Positions 1 to 8,221 of a stretch of DNA of 52,662 bases are shown here, piece after piece. The notes under the pieces are model-generated. The model had not been told where the DNA came from and searched no databases. It saw only the letters and a program-made list of their open reading frames with translations. The position numbers were made by a program, and so were the translations under genes. Source of the DNA: Phycicoccus elongatus Lp2 (GTDB lineage Bacteria > Actinomycetota > Actinomycetes > Actinomycetales > Dermatophilaceae); assembly GCF_000367525.1 (NCBI RefSeq), contig NZ_HF570956.1, positions 1,516,484 through 1,569,145 on the forward strand, in the 5' to 3' direction. Each line of letters opens with the position of its first letter. Position 1 is the first letter of the stretch.

Positions 1-736
1 CTCGCTTCATGTCGGCGCTGTGGCGGTAGGCGAAGGCGTTGTCGGTCATGACGCGTTCGATGACGGTGATGCCTTGGGCGGCGAAGTACGCCGCAGCCCG
101 CTCCAGGAAGTCCGCGCAGGTGGGTCCTTTCTCGTCGGGCAGGACTTCGGAGTAGCCCAGCCGGGAGTAGTCATCGATCAGCGAGTGGACGTAGTCGTAC
201 CCGATCTTGTCCCGCTTGCCCTTGGCGGCCTGGGTGGCAGCCAACCCGTGAGCGCGCCACCCGCCCCCGTCAGGGATCTTGCCGAGCTTCTTGACGTCCA
301 TGTGCACCAGTTCGCCCGGATAGTCGCGTTCGTAGCGTTCCGCGCTCTGTTTCGAGGACCTGATCACCTCCCCGGTCATCGGGTCCAACTCGCGCAGGTA
401 CGGCATCTGGTGACGGCGCAGGATCCGTGAGACCGTCCGCGCCGGCACGCCCACCTTCGGTCCCAGGACGTCAGGGCCTTCACGGTCCGTGACCCGCGCT
501 CTCAGGACGGCTTCCTCGACCTCGGGAGCCGTCCTGCGGGGGCTGGTGCGTGGGCGTGAGGATCGGTTCGCCAACCCGCCTTCCCCTTCAGCGGCGTGAC
601 GACTGATCCACGTCGCGACGCACTTGCGCGAGACCCCCATCGCCGCCGCGATGTGCGCCTGTTTCCATCCCTGCTGATGACGCTGGACGATCAAGCGGCG
701 GCCATGAACAGTTAAACGGGCATTAGCGTGGGACAC
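1..736 (-). mobile_element. IS481-family transposase, 3' part beyond the window
   Basis: Reading the minus strand from a GTG at 736 gives an open frame of 245 codons that runs off the left edge. The N-terminal half carries a helix-turn-helix (GWKQAHIAAAMGVSRKCVATW) and an arginine-rich linker. Next comes an integrase core with the first two DDE aspartates, in VHMDVKKLGKI (about residue 152) and VMTDNAFAYRH (about residue 235). The third acidic residue lies outside the window. Order and motifs are those of IS481-family transposases, which cut and join DNA at the element ends. The GTATGCCG octamer that marks the rest of the window is absent here, which fits recent arrival. Whether the element is intact cannot be judged. 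Confidence 0.9.
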
Positions 737-793
737 GAGAACCTCCGGGTTGGAGTGGGCCTTAGACAAGCCACATCCCACCCGGAGGTTCTC
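737..793. repeat. Inverted repeat at the IS481 right end
   Basis: GAGAACCTCCGGGT (737-750) recurs as its exact reverse complement at 780-793, with about 29 bases between. The sequence TGTCTAAG on the minus strand (768-761) is a plausible outer tip, since IS481 ends commonly begin TGT. One arm would then lie inside the element and the other in the flank. The pair may instead be an operator or a terminator against read-in. The exact boundary is not certain. From 794 to 959 I see only the sulP leader and a possible -10 box TAGATT at 901-906. Confidence 0.5.
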
Positions 794-959
794 CCGCGTT
801 CAAGCACCCACACTGCTACCAACCTCCTGGCCGGGTACATCTAGGGCGTGGGGCGTGCCGGGCTTCGTGGAACCGGGGAGGCAAACCCGGTTTGCTCGAC
901 TAGATTCATGGCCAGCAGATGTACGGCGAGTGAACGCGCCTCTCGCACGCAGGAGATCC

Positions 960-2798
960 ATGACAGAGCAGGACCCGGGACCGACCGGCGGCGCCGACCG
1001 TCTCGATCGGCACCCGGCCATCGACTACGGGCTCGACGCCAAGGGCGAGCAATGGTTCCTCAAGGCGCTCCAGGCGGCCACGCCCGGGCTGACCTTCCTC
1101 CTCCAGCGCTTCCAGCGCGGCTGGCTGCGCACCGACCTGCTCGCGGGTCTCGCCGTCGCGGCCTATCTCGTCCCCCAGGTGATGGCCTACTCGGCGATCG
1201 TCGGCGTGCCGCCCGTGGCCGGCCTCTGGACCGCCTTGGCCGCCATGCTGGTGTACGCCGTGATGGGTGGCTCCCGGGTCCTCTCGGTCGGCCCGGAGTC
1301 GACCATCGCCCTGCTCACCGGCCTGGCCATCGCCCCGATGGCCGGCGGCGACCCGGGCAAGCTGGCGACACTGGCCGCTGCCCTCTCGCTCATCATCGGC
1401 TTCTGGTGCCTGGTCGGCAGGGTCCTGCGCCTGGGCGTGGTGGCCGACCTGCTGTCGCAGCCCCTGCTCGTGGGATACCTGGCCGGGGCGGCCGTGCTCA
1501 TGGTCGTCGGCCAACTCGGCAAGGTCACCGGCACGACCGTGCAGGGCGAGTCGCTCGTCGACCAGATGGTCTCCTTCACGCGGGGCCTGAACGGCACGCA
1601 CCTGGCCACGCTCTGGGTCGCGCTCGGCACGCTGGCGCTCATCCTGCTCATCCACTTCCTCCTCCCGAAGTGGCCCGCCGCCCTGATCGGCGTCGCGGCC
1701 GCCACGGTGGCCTACGGGGTCTTCGACTGGGGACGGCTGGGAGTCAAGGCGGTCGGGGCCGTGCCCGACGGCATACCGGTCCCGTCGATCCCTGTCCTGA
1801 GCGTCGGCGAGCTCAAGGCACTGCTGGTCGTCGGGCTCGGCGTGGCAGTCATGGCCTACAGCGACAACATGCTCATTGCGCGAGGCTTCCCGGCGCCCGC
1901 ACTGCCCGGTGAGCGGCCGAGCGAGCGGGACGTGGACCCACAGTCCGAGCTCGTCGCCCTCGGCGGCGTCCATGTGGCCGTCGGGCTGATCGGCGGCTTC
2001 CCCGTGTCCTCCTCCGGGTCGCGGACCGCCCTGGCCATTGCGAGTGGTGCGCGCACACAGGTCTACTCGCTGGCCGCGGCGGCTGTCGTCGTGGTGGTCC
2101 TGCTCGTCGCCGGGCCGATCTTGCAGTGGATGCCGCAGGCCGCCCTCGGGGCCGTGGTGCTTTATGCCGCAACGAAATTGGTCCAGGTGTCGCAGTTCCG
2201 GAGGCTGTGGGGCTTCCGTCGCCGCGAGTTCGCCCTCGCGCTCGTGACCCTCTTCGGGACCGTCTTCTACGGAATCCTGGCCGGCGTGGGGATCGCGATC
2301 GCGTTGTCGCTGTTGGAGATGGGCATCCGGCTGGCCAGACCACACGACGCGGTGCTGGGTCGCGTGCCCGGCCTCGCGGGGATGCACGACGTCACCGACT
2401 ACCCCGGCGCCCAGACCCTGCCCGGCCTCATCATCTATCGCTTCGAGGCCCCCCTCTTCTTCGCCAACGTCGGCGAGCTGCGCCGTCGCGTGCAACTCGT
2501 CATCGACCGCGAGACCGAGGCCTATCCCGACGCACCACCGCGATGGTTCCTGCTCAACGTCGAGGCCAACACCGAGGTCGACATCACCGCCGCCGACGGC
2601 CTGCGGGAGCTGCAGGGCGACCTCGCCGCCCAAGGAGTGCTCCTCGGCCTGGTGCGGCTCAAGCGCGATCTCTACGAGCCGTTGCGTCGCGCCGGCGTCG
2701 TCGACCTGATCGGTGAGGACATGTGCTTCCCCACGCTCCCCGTCGCGGAGGAGGCCTTCGTCGAGTGGGCCAGGACTCACCCCCGAGTGGTTGGGTGA
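960..2798 (+). CDS. SulP-family anion transporter with C-terminal STAS domain
   Basis: A 612-residue inner-membrane carrier of the SulP (SLC26-like) family, which moves sulfate, bicarbonate or related anions. Family motifs are clear: VPQVMAYSAIVGVPPVAGLW (about residues 71-90) and GGSRVLSVGPEST (103-115), then many hydrophobic segments to about residue 450. The last 130 residues form a STAS domain (GLIIYRFEAPLFFANVGELR onward). The ATG at 960 was chosen because AGGAG sits seven bases upstream. An upstream in-frame extension reaches into the IS flank and lacks protein-like character. The gene stands alone before tRNA-Phe. Substrate cannot be told from sequence. Confidence 0.93.
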   Translation: MTEQDPGPTGGADRLDRHPAIDYGLDAKGEQWFLKALQAATPGLTFLLQRFQRGWLRTDLLAGLAVAAYLVPQVMAYSAIVGVPPVAGLWTALAAMLVYAVMGGSRVLSVGPESTIALLTGLAIAPMAGGDPGKLATLAAALSLIIGFWCLVGRVLRLGVVADLLSQPLLVGYLAGAAVLMVVGQLGKVTGTTVQGESLVDQMVSFTRGLNGTHLATLWVALGTLALILLIHFLLPKWPAALIGVAAATVAYGVFDWGRLGVKAVGAVPDGIPVPSIPVLSVGELKALLVVGLGVAVMAYSDNMLIARGFPAPALPGERPSERDVDPQSELVALGGVHVAVGLIGGFPVSSSGSRTALAIASGARTQVYSLAAAAVVVVVLLVAGPILQWMPQAALGAVVLYAATKLVQVSQFRRLWGFRRREFALALVTLFGTVFYGILAGVGIAIALSLLEMGIRLARPHDAVLGRVPGLAGMHDVTDYPGAQTLPGLIIYRFEAPLFFANVGELRRRVQLVIDRETEAYPDAPPRWFLLNVEANTEVDITAADGLRELQGDLAAQGVLLGLVRLKRDLYEPLRRAGVVDLIGEDMCFPTLPVAEEAFVEWARTHPRVVG

Positions 2799-2814
2799 CC
2801 CCGGCCGGACCATT

Positions 2815-2844
2815 TTGTTTGTATGCCGCGGGGTCAGGTAATCT
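2815..2844 (+). promoter_or_regulatory. Promoter of tRNA-Phe
   Basis: TTGTTT (2815-2820) and TAATCT (2839-2844) are spaced 18 bases and end 22 bases before the tRNA. The first eight bases of the spacer are a GTATGCCG octamer. Confidence 0.65.
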
Positions 2845-2866
2845 GCGTGGGCGCGCTCGCGCGCAC

Positions 2867-2943
2867 GGCCAGGTAGCTCAGTTGGTACGAGCGTCCGACT
2901 GAAAATCGGAAGGTCGACGGTTCGACCCCGTCCCTGGCCACCA
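2867..2943 (+). tRNA. tRNA-Phe (GAA anticodon), CCA encoded
   Basis: The cloverleaf can be drawn by eye. The acceptor stem GGCCAGG pairs with CCTGGCC. The anticodon stem TCCGA/TCGGA encloses loop CTGAAAA with anticodon GAA at 2901-2903. The T loop is GGTTCGACCC-like. Discriminator A (2940) is followed by encoded CCA. It decodes UUC/UUU. Confidence 0.97.
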
Positions 2944-3154
2944 CCAACGCCGCTGGTCAGACCGCCTCTGACCTGCGGCTTCCCATCTCCGGGCTCGTTG
3001 CGCCGTGGTGCCCGACTGCCCGCGAGTGACCGCCAGAGGCCCCCGTTGGCCGGGAGATGCGGCACGCGCGACAGTTGCTTGGCGGCGATCCGTTCTCCAG
3101 CGGCCACCCGGGAAACCGCGTAAGAGCCACCACTCCGCGGGACTCCTACCCTGC

Positions 3155-3283
3155 GGTGTGCTGCGCGCCCTGCACGACGCCGGCCGGGGCGTGCCCCGTG
3201 ACGTGAGTGTGGTGGGCTTCGACGACATGCCCGAGTCCGCAAACTTCGTCCCACCGCTCACCACCACGACGCAACCTCACGAC
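3155..3283 (+). pseudogene. Remnant of a LacI/GalR-family regulator (C-terminal piece)
   Basis: About 43 codons read GVLRALHDAGRGVPRDVSVV then GFDDMPESANFVPPLTTTTQ. This is the highly conserved hinge and C-terminal strand of the LacI/GalR sugar-binding domain. No DNA-binding domain or remaining sensor domain is present upstream in any frame. The frame runs on to 3334 in unrelated sequence. It is therefore the scar of a deleted regulator lying between tRNA-Phe and the next gene. The rest of 2944-3343 shows no gene. Confidence 0.75.
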
Positions 3284-3331
3284 GCAGACTTCGCCACCGC
3301 GGGGCAACCGACACGGTGCGGCCGGCGACCA

Positions 3332-3337
3332 TAGGCT
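3332..3337 (+). promoter_or_regulatory. -10 box, leaderless start
   Basis: TAGGCT ends six bases before the GTG at 3344, so transcription should begin at the start codon itself. No ribosome binding site is visible, which supports a leaderless mRNA and this start. Confidence 0.55.
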
Positions 3338-3343
3338 GTTCAG

Positions 3344-4996
3344 GTGTCCCAGCCCTTGTCGCCGCGGCCGCTGACCACCCACCGACCACAGCGGGCCCGA
3401 GGCCACATCGCCGTCGCCACCTTTCTCGCCTGCGCTCTCAGTGCCTGCTCGGTCACGTGGACACCGGGCACCCAGACGTCGCCGACTGCCAGCACCTCTG
3501 CCGAGCCCTCATCCGCGCCGTCCGCGACTCCCACGCCCACCCCCACGGAACCGACCTGGCCGAGCGCGCAGGCCGTTGCCCAGGAGAACGCCAAGCCGGG
3601 CGAGGAAGGTTGGCTGACCGGCATCAGCGACCCACCGGGAGGCACGATCGAGGGCTTCACCGATCGGCCCAGTGTCCGCCCGGGTGAGTCGCTCAACGTG
3701 CGCATCCGCTCCAGTGATGGTCCGGTGATCGTCACGGCATACCGTTTCGGCCATTACGCGGGTGTCGGGTCCCGCAAGGTGTGGACCTCTCAGCCGGTCA
3801 CCTCGGTCACCCAGCCGGCAGCCACCTACACGGCGGCCACCCGCTCCTGGTCGGCGTCCAACTGGAGCCCGTCGCTCACGCTCGACACCACCGATTGGCC
3901 ACCGGGCAACTACGTCCTGCACCTGGCACCGAGCCGGGACCCACTGGCCAAGGGGGGCCTCATCCCGCTGACCATCAGGACCCCGACGATGAGGGGTGCC
4001 GTGGTCCTGATCAACGCCAACACCACGTGGGCGGCCTACAACCATTGGGGCGGCACCAGCCTCTACAGCGGCAAGACCGGCTACGCCGACCGTGGGTACG
4101 CCGCGTCGCTGGACCGCCCCATCGACTTCGGCGCGGGCACCGGCGACCTCATCGCCAACGAGCGCCCGCTCGTCATGCTCGCCGAGGAACTCGGACTCTC
4201 CCTGGGTTATGCGACCAACTCGGACATGCAGGCCGACCCGCACCTGCTCGACGGGGCGACCGCCGTGATCTCGCTCGGGCATGACGAGTACTACAGCCAG
4301 GCCATGCGCGACATCCTCGTCAGGGCCAGGGACTCAGGCACCAACATCGCCTTCCTCGGAGCGAACGCGATCTATCGGCAGATCCGTTTCGAGCCCACGC
4401 CGCTGGGGTCGGAGCGACTGGTCATCAACTACAAGGACGGGTCGCTGGACCCGATCATGGCGACCAACCCGAAGGCGAACACAGGGTCGTGGCGCTCTCC
4501 GCCCTTCTCGCGGCCGGAGAGTGACCTGACCGGGGTCTACTACCAGTGCAACCCGGTCAAGGCGCCCATGGTCGTGGCCGATGCGTCGTCGTGGGTGCTG
4601 GCCGGCACCGGTCTGAAGGTGGGCGACAAACTGGCCGGCCTGGTTGGTTCCGAGTACGACCAGGTGACCCCGAGCGCGCCGACGCCACGACCCATCGAGG
4701 TGCTCTTCCATTCACCGGTCACTTGCAAGGGGGACGCCCAGTTCTCCGATGTCGCCTACTACACGACCTCTTCGGGCGCAGGCGTCTTCGCCAGTGGTAC
4801 GAGTTCGTGGGTGTGCGGGATCCAGGCCGATTGCAGCGAGCACGGCAAGGACCCGGGGATCGCCCGCACGATGCGCACCATGACGGTCAACCTGCTCACC
4901 ACCTTCGCCGAAGGCCCCGCCGGGCGCAGTCATCCAGCGATGGACAACCTCGACGCGCTGAACATCTCGACCCGCACCATCCACGACCGAAAATGA
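3344..4996 (+). CDS. Secreted lipoprotein with N,N-dimethylformamidase large-subunit-like domain
   Basis: A 550-residue protein. Residues 20-35 form a signal with lipobox LSAC, so it should be lipidated and held on the outer membrane face. A Ser/Thr/Pro linker follows. The body (about 100-530) resembles the large-subunit C-terminal domain of N,N-dimethylformamidase: VVLINANTTWAAYNHWGG, a LGHDEYYSQAMRD motif and FLGANAIYRQIRFEP are typical. Characterised family members are iron-dependent cytoplasmic amidohydrolases with a separate small subunit. None is seen here, so activity on formamides is not implied. It stands alone with its own promoter. Function unknown. Confidence 0.75.
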   Translation: MSQPLSPRPLTTHRPQRARGHIAVATFLACALSACSVTWTPGTQTSPTASTSAEPSSAPSATPTPTPTEPTWPSAQAVAQENAKPGEEGWLTGISDPPGGTIEGFTDRPSVRPGESLNVRIRSSDGPVIVTAYRFGHYAGVGSRKVWTSQPVTSVTQPAATYTAATRSWSASNWSPSLTLDTTDWPPGNYVLHLAPSRDPLAKGGLIPLTIRTPTMRGAVVLINANTTWAAYNHWGGTSLYSGKTGYADRGYAASLDRPIDFGAGTGDLIANERPLVMLAEELGLSLGYATNSDMQADPHLLDGATAVISLGHDEYYSQAMRDILVRARDSGTNIAFLGANAIYRQIRFEPTPLGSERLVINYKDGSLDPIMATNPKANTGSWRSPPFSRPESDLTGVYYQCNPVKAPMVVADASSWVLAGTGLKVGDKLAGLVGSEYDQVTPSAPTPRPIEVLFHSPVTCKGDAQFSDVAYYTTSSGAGVFASGTSSWVCGIQADCSEHGKDPGIARTMRTMTVNLLTTFAEGPAGRSHPAMDNLDALNISTRTIHDRK

Positions 4997-5079
4997 GCGG
5001 TGGTGACCGTCGGATGTCTCCGTGGGTGAGACAGCCCCCGGGCTGGGTCATTCCCAACGCATTGCCAGCACTTTCGTCA

Positions 5080-5085
5080 TAGAGT
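5080..5085 (+). promoter_or_regulatory. -10 box, leaderless start of the M23 gene
   Basis: TAGAGT is followed by six bases and the ATG at 5092. No Shine-Dalgarno sequence is present. Confidence 0.55.
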
Positions 5086-5091
5086 CATCCC

Positions 5092-6165
5092 ATGGGGTTC
5101 TTCACCCGTGGGGGGATGAAGCACGCTGCCAAACGTGAGGCACGTGCGTGGTCAGGCCTGCCGGTTCGCGGACTGACAGCCCTGCTTCTCGTCGCGGCAA
5201 CGACCGGGGTGGTCGTGTCCGCCGTTGGGGACGCCCCGGCGCAGACGACCCCGGATGCCACCGGGTCGTCACAGGCCTCACGCGGGTCCGAGCTCGCCGC
5301 CCTCGTCGCCCGCTCGGGCGCGCGCAAGTCGCCAGCATCGATCATCGCAGAGTCGATGGCCCAGGTGGAGAAGGATGCCCTGGCGGCCGAACACGCGACC
5401 GACCTCGCCCCCGATGAGGCGATCGTCGCCGATGCGCCACCGACCGCCGGCCACAGCATGCTCTTCCCGCTCGTGGCTCCCGTGACCTCGCCCTTCGGTT
5501 ACCGCCTGCACCCCATTCTGGGCGACTGGCGACTGCACACCGGGGTGGATTTCGGGGCCCCCTGTGGCACGGCCGTCGTCGCCACCAAGGACGGGAAGGT
5601 CAGTTTCACCGGGCCTGTGTCCGGGTATGGCCTGAGGATCGTCATCGACAACGGCACCCTCGACGGCAAGACCCTGCAGACCGCCTTCAACCATCTGTCG
5701 GTCATCGGGGTGCGCCCCGGCCAGGACGTCAAGGCGGGTGACCCGATCGCCCGGGTGGGCAACACCGGCCTCTCGACCGGCTGTCACCTCCACTTCGAGG
5801 TCATGGTGGGCGGCGCCTACACCGACCCGATGCCCTTCCTCAACGGTTTGCCCTCGACGGCCGTCATGACGGTGCCCACCATCATGACCGCCTCACCTTC
5901 CCCTTCGCCCTCCCCTTCCTTGTCGCCGTCGCTCTCGCCGTCACCGAGCCCGTCCCTCACGCCGAGCCCGACACCCACTCCGACGCCGTCCCCGAGCACG
6001 ACACCCACCCCGACGCCGTCCCCGAGCAAGACACCGACGCCGACGCCGACAGCCACGGCCACGGCCACGACGTCACCAACGCCCTCGACCAGCGCGCGCA
6101 CCTCGTCATCACCGTCGGCGTCCGGCACCGGCTCGCCCTCCCCGATCGGCACAGCGACCCCCTGA
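5092..6165 (+). CDS. M23-family (LytM) peptidoglycan endopeptidase with Ser/Pro/Thr-rich tail
   Basis: 357 residues. Residues 27-46 form a membrane or signal segment. Residues 130-250 are the LytM fold with a complete zinc site: HTGVD (H149, D153) and CHLHFEV (H232, H234), plus H201 in FNHLS. Such enzymes cut peptide cross-links of peptidoglycan during growth and division. From about residue 266 the chain is a low-complexity SP/TP repeat of about 90 residues, probably a wall-spanning, possibly glycosylated stalk. The tail being C-terminal to the catalytic domain is less usual than an N-terminal linker. The usual c-di-AMP riboswitch of actinobacterial wall hydrolases is not recognisable upstream. 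Confidence 0.92.
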   Translation: MGFFTRGGMKHAAKREARAWSGLPVRGLTALLLVAATTGVVVSAVGDAPAQTTPDATGSSQASRGSELAALVARSGARKSPASIIAESMAQVEKDALAAEHATDLAPDEAIVADAPPTAGHSMLFPLVAPVTSPFGYRLHPILGDWRLHTGVDFGAPCGTAVVATKDGKVSFTGPVSGYGLRIVIDNGTLDGKTLQTAFNHLSVIGVRPGQDVKAGDPIARVGNTGLSTGCHLHFEVMVGGAYTDPMPFLNGLPSTAVMTVPTIMTASPSPSPSPSLSPSLSPSPSPSLTPSPTPTPTPSPSTTPTPTPSPSKTPTPTPTATATATTSPTPSTSARTSSSPSASGTGSPSPIGTATP

Positions 6166-6189
6166 GGTCGCAGGCCATCGACGGCGCCC

Positions 6190-6690
6190 GTGCCCGATAG
6201 TTCCGCACCCCGTCGTCCAGGGTGGGACGAGTATTTCGTCAACATCGCCCGGGCCGTCGCCGAGCGCAGCGACTGTCGGCGCCGCAAGGTCGGTGCCGTT
6301 CTCGTCGACACCGGTCGCCGCATCGTCGGCACCGGTTACACGGGGGCGCCGAGTGGTCACCCCGGTTGCCTCGAGGGAGCGTGCCCGCGCGGACTGCTGT
6401 CCTACGACGAGGTCAAGGAGTTCAGCGCCTATGACTCCGGCCCCGGACGCTGCATCAGCGTCCACGCCGAGGCCAATGCCCTGCTCTACGCACGCCGCGA
6501 CCTGCGTGACTGCACTGCCTATGTCACCTGCCAGCCCTGCCCGACCTGTGCCAAGTTGCTCGCCGGCGCCGGCCTGTCGAGAGTGATCTACCCCAGGGAC
6601 CAGGCCGATTGGCACAGCCCCCTGGTCTCCCTCGACCTCCACGACCCCGACGCGGTGGCCGACCCTCAACGCGCTTCGAGCACCACGTAA
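6190..6690 (+). CDS. dCMP/cytidine deaminase-family zinc enzyme
   Basis: 166 residues with the whole zinc-deaminase signature: HAEANALLYA (H92, E94) and PCPTC (C117, C120). The inserted cysteines and histidine around HPGCLEGACPRG are typical of ComEB/dCMP deaminases. The expected reaction is dCMP to dUMP, feeding thymidylate synthesis; an activity on other cytosine nucleotides is possible. The start is a GTG 24 bases after the M23 stop. The 3' end overlaps the convergent neighbour by 25 bases. Confidence 0.88.
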   Translation: MPDSSAPRRPGWDEYFVNIARAVAERSDCRRRKVGAVLVDTGRRIVGTGYTGAPSGHPGCLEGACPRGLLSYDEVKEFSAYDSGPGRCISVHAEANALLYARRDLRDCTAYVTCQPCPTCAKLLAGAGLSRVIYPRDQADWHSPLVSLDLHDPDAVADPQRASSTT

Positions 6691-7361
6691 CGCACGCCGA
6701 AGGGATCCCCCACCCAGGAGCGGTATGCCGTGGGGGCCGGATCCCGGCCGTCCGCCAGCAAGGCTCCGGCCAGGACCTGGAGGGGAGCCCGTCCCCCGAA
6801 CCACAGCTGCTCCGCGAGCGACGGGTCGAGCGCCAGGAGCGCCTGAGGGTCCATCGGGCGGCCCAGCTGCGGATGACGGTCACCCGTGGTCTGCATCGGT
6901 GCCGGTGAATCACAACGGAACTCATCAGCGCCGACGGCTCGCGTCCACGCCGCATCCACCGTCAGGGAGCGCCGATCGAGGTGGCCGGGCGCCTTCTCGG
7001 TGCGGGTCGCGCAGCCATCAGCGACCACGACCAGGCCCAGCCGCAGATCACGCGGCTCGCCGACGACGAGAGACTCCCCGGCCGAGCGGCAGGCCTCCAC
7101 CGAGGCATCCCACGGAACCTCGTGCACCCCATCGGCCTCTCGCGGAAGGAGTTCGGTGGCCACCCGCGCGCCGACGGACCGGCCGGAGTGGCGCCGGTCC
7201 GGGTCGCTGCCGCAGATCACGACGAGCCGATCCACCTGTGCCGCAACAGATTCGACGGCCTCCACGCAGGCAGACCGCAGGACGGGATCGGGATCGGTGC
7301 GGCCGGCATACTCCGGGAGCAGGAAGGGTGGCGAGGGCACCAGGGCCACGGCGGCGATCAC
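6666..7361 (-). CDS. LigB-like class III extradiol dioxygenase-fold protein
   Basis: 231 residues, similar in order and motifs to the conserved actinobacterial proteins annotated as class III extradiol dioxygenase B-subunit-like (the Rv2728c type, named from memory). Visible features are an N-terminal ALVPSPPFLLPEYAGR, a VVICGSDPDRRHSG strand, and a C-terminal VLAGALLADGRDP. The complete iron ligand set of true ring-cleaving enzymes is not obvious, so enzymatic function is open. Its GTG start overlaps the folP2 stop (GTGA), so it is probably translationally coupled to folP2. Confidence 0.75.
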   Translation of the reverse strand: MIAAVALVPSPPFLLPEYAGRTDPDPVLRSACVEAVESVAAQVDRLVVICGSDPDRRHSGRSVGARVATELLPREADGVHEVPWDASVEACRSAGESLVVGEPRDLRLGLVVVADGCATRTEKAPGHLDRRSLTVDAAWTRAVGADEFRCDSPAPMQTTGDRHPQLGRPMDPQALLALDPSLAEQLWFGGRAPLQVLAGALLADGRDPAPTAYRSWVGDPFGVRYVVLEAR

Positions 7362-8221
7362 ATGAGCCCCCGGGTGGTGCGCAGGGGAAGCAGGTCACCG
7401 GCAATCACCGAGACCATGTCGAGGACGTCACGGGTCTCGCGGACCTCGTGGACGCGATAGATGTGCGCGCCCTGCCAGGCAGAAATGGCCGTGGTGGCCA
7501 GCGTCCCCGGGAGTCGCCCACCGACGTCACGGCCGAGTGACTCCCCGACAAAGTCCTTGTTGGACAACGACACCAGCACCGGCCAACCGAGCGCCACCAG
7601 TTCGTCCAGACGCCGGGTGCACTCCACCGAATGCCAGGTGTTCTTGCCGAAGTCGTGCGCGGGGTCGATGACGATCCGTTCCTTCTCGACGCCCGCCGCG
7701 AGCGCGCGCTCCGCCTGCCAGGTGAGCGACTCGATGACGGAGGCCACCACGTCGTCGTACTCGACACGATGGGGGCGGGTCCGCACGCGTTGGCCGCCGG
7801 TGTGGGTGAGCACCAGCGCCGCACCATGGGCCGCGACGACGGCCGGTACCTCGGGATCGACCCCGCCCCAGGCATCGTTGACGACATCGGCCCCGGCGGT
7901 GAGCACCGCGTCGGCCACCTCAGCGCGATAGGTGTCGACCGAGATCGTCAGGTCCCGGAACTCGGCACGGAGCCCTTCGACGAAGGGCACCACGCGCCGC
8001 AGTTCCTCGCCCACGGTCACCTCCTCCCCCGGTGCCGCCTTGATCCCACCGATGTCGACGAGGTCAGCCCCCTGGGCGACGGCCTGTCGCACCCGCGCAT
8101 AGGCGGGCTCGTCCTCCCACGTCGCACCCTTGTCGTAGAAGGAGTCCGTGGTGCGGTTGACGATCGCCATGACGAGGCGGTCGTGCGCGGCATACTCCTT
8201 GCGCCGCAGGCGAAATCTCAC
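7358..8221 (-). CDS. folP2: Dihydropteroate synthase-like protein FolP2
   Basis: 287 residues with a TIM-barrel pterin-binding fold: MAIVNRTTDSFYDKG (about 18-32), ISVDTYRAEVA, NDAWGG and IDPAHDFGKNTWHS. NRT-DSF with FYDKGAT and GGxK matches FolP2, the second DHPS-like protein of mycobacteria, rather than canonical FolP1. M. tuberculosis FolP2 is reported to lack DHPS activity, so a folate role should not be assumed. The GTG at 8221 was chosen because it overlaps the gpgS stop (GTGA). The folP2-gpgS adjacency is the same as in mycobacteria (Rv1207-Rv1208), which points to a shared function. Confidence 0.88.
   Translation of the reverse strand: MRFRLRRKEYAAHDRLVMAIVNRTTDSFYDKGATWEDEPAYARVRQAVAQGADLVDIGGIKAAPGEEVTVGEELRRVVPFVEGLRAEFRDLTISVDTYRAEVADAVLTAGADVVNDAWGGVDPEVPAVVAAHGAALVLTHTGGQRVRTRPHRVEYDDVVASVIESLTWQAERALAAGVEKERIVIDPAHDFGKNTWHSVECTRRLDELVALGWPVLVSLSNKDFVGESLGRDVGGRLPGTLATTAISAWQGAHIYRVHEVRETRDVLDMVSVIAGDLLPLRTTRGLM

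Noticed and set aside
20-430. 136-codon plus-strand frame in the IS
   Set aside because: Complement of the transposase frame, which carries the real DDE motifs.
906-3254. 782-codon open frame on the minus strand
   Set aside because: It is antisense to the SulP gene and the tRNA; its sequence is low-complexity His/Asp/Gly/Arg as expected from the complement of GC-rich codons.
4997-5091. c-di-AMP riboswitch before the M23 peptidase gene
   Set aside because: The gap is under 100 bases, lacks the conserved core, and a -10 box at leaderless distance leaves no 5' UTR.
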